From assembly GCA_009746045.1 (NCBI GenBank), contig RPFO01000120.1, positions 124,001 to 188,000 of the forward strand: 64,000 nt of DNA, given 5' to 3'. The notes under the pieces were generated by a model. It did no database searches. It was not told the origin of the DNA and saw only the letters and a list, made by a program, of their open reading frames with translations. The DNA comes from Mesostigma viride. Lineage: Eukaryota; Streptophyta; Mesostigmatophyceae; Mesostigmatales; Mesostigmataceae. Below, piece by piece: positions 63,828 to 64,000 of the stretch; position 1 is the first letter of the stretch; the number at the start of each line of letters is the position of its first letter. A program made the position numbers and the translations under genes.

Positions 63828-64000
63828 TGCTTAACGGTTGGGGGATGATGCAGACGATATTTGTTTAAACTTTTGTGTAATTATTTTTCTAATGAGATTA
63901 GCATAGTACTCCGTGGCATGCCTTTGCGCATGACACGCAATTTCTTACTTACTTACTTAGCTGCATATGTTATATTTAATGTGTCTGCCATTTCCAGGTC
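63828..64000 (+). other. LINE 3' UTR, (CTTA)n tail and flank
   Basis: A GGCATGCCTTTGCGCATGAC hairpin-like stretch precedes TTTCTTACTTACTTACTTAG. The last 40 bases are flanking DNA. Confidence 0.7.

Larger units (their letters stand above)
60450..63965 (+). mobile_element. APE-type LINE, 5' end missing, nearly complete 3' part
   Basis: In order: apurinic-type endonuclease (60450-61240), linker, RT (61883-62940), C-terminal region (to 63827), and a 3' UTR ending in a (CTTA)n tail at about 63941-63959. Its 5' end abuts the right TIR of hAT-2. Frame changes lie near 61110-61210, 61880, 62040 and 62300, plus a 74-bp duplication at 62942-63089. A right target duplication could not be confirmed before the window ends. 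Confidence 0.88.

Overview
The window is eukaryotic, repeat-dominated nuclear DNA. No confident host gene was found. The first 50.6 kb is one stack of transposable elements; the last 13.4 kb is low-coding DNA with minisatellites, palindromes and broken transposons. The mix of chromodomain Ty3/gypsy elements, Copia, CACTA-type DNA transposons, hAT elements and LINEs (one with a restriction-like endonuclease) suits a green alga or a related plant-lineage protist. That assignment is an inference from element types; nothing here fixes the species.

Layout of the stack. A Copia element on the + strand starts before base 1 and ends with its 3' LTR at 50193-50627. Its coding pieces can be read in order: integrase tail 2-214; reverse transcriptase 5138-5881 and 23292-23702; RNase H 33193-33476, 49174-49335 and 50024-50047. 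Five insertions separate them: (1) CACTA-1, 730-5135; (2) a small TIR element, 5882-23291, itself split by the 16.6-kb CACTA-3 (6282-22920), which carries two LINE copies, one of which holds gypsy-1 (11110-20529); (3) a Gag-only LTR element, 23703-31822, followed immediately by hAT-1, 31841-33184; (4) gypsy-2 on the - strand, 33477-49168, containing CACTA-2 and a LINE; (5) a short LINE, 49336-50023. Most insertions are proven by matching target-site duplications (5 bp for LTR elements, 2 bp for CACTA, 8 bp for hAT, 12-18 bp for LINEs).

The elements hold several unusual genes. Gypsy-2 and the Gag-only element both have a small ORF upstream of gag that resembles the RNA:DNA-hybrid-binding (RNase H1 N-terminal / caulimovirus viroplasmin) fold. 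Gypsy-1 and gypsy-2 each have an extra ORF downstream of the integrase chromodomain, where an env-like gene would sit; I do not recognise either product. CACTA-1 and CACTA-3 keep homologous C-terminal proteins although their subterminal repeats differ.

From 50.6 to 64 kb there are a possible secreted-protein start, palindromic repeats, a 115-bp exact direct repeat pair 3,576 bp apart, about 1.4 kb of G/T-rich degenerate repeat, a 24-bp minisatellite, organelle-like palindromes, a Tc1/IS630-like transposase fragment, a hAT element with a BED-finger transposase fragment, and an APE-type LINE running nearly to the window end.
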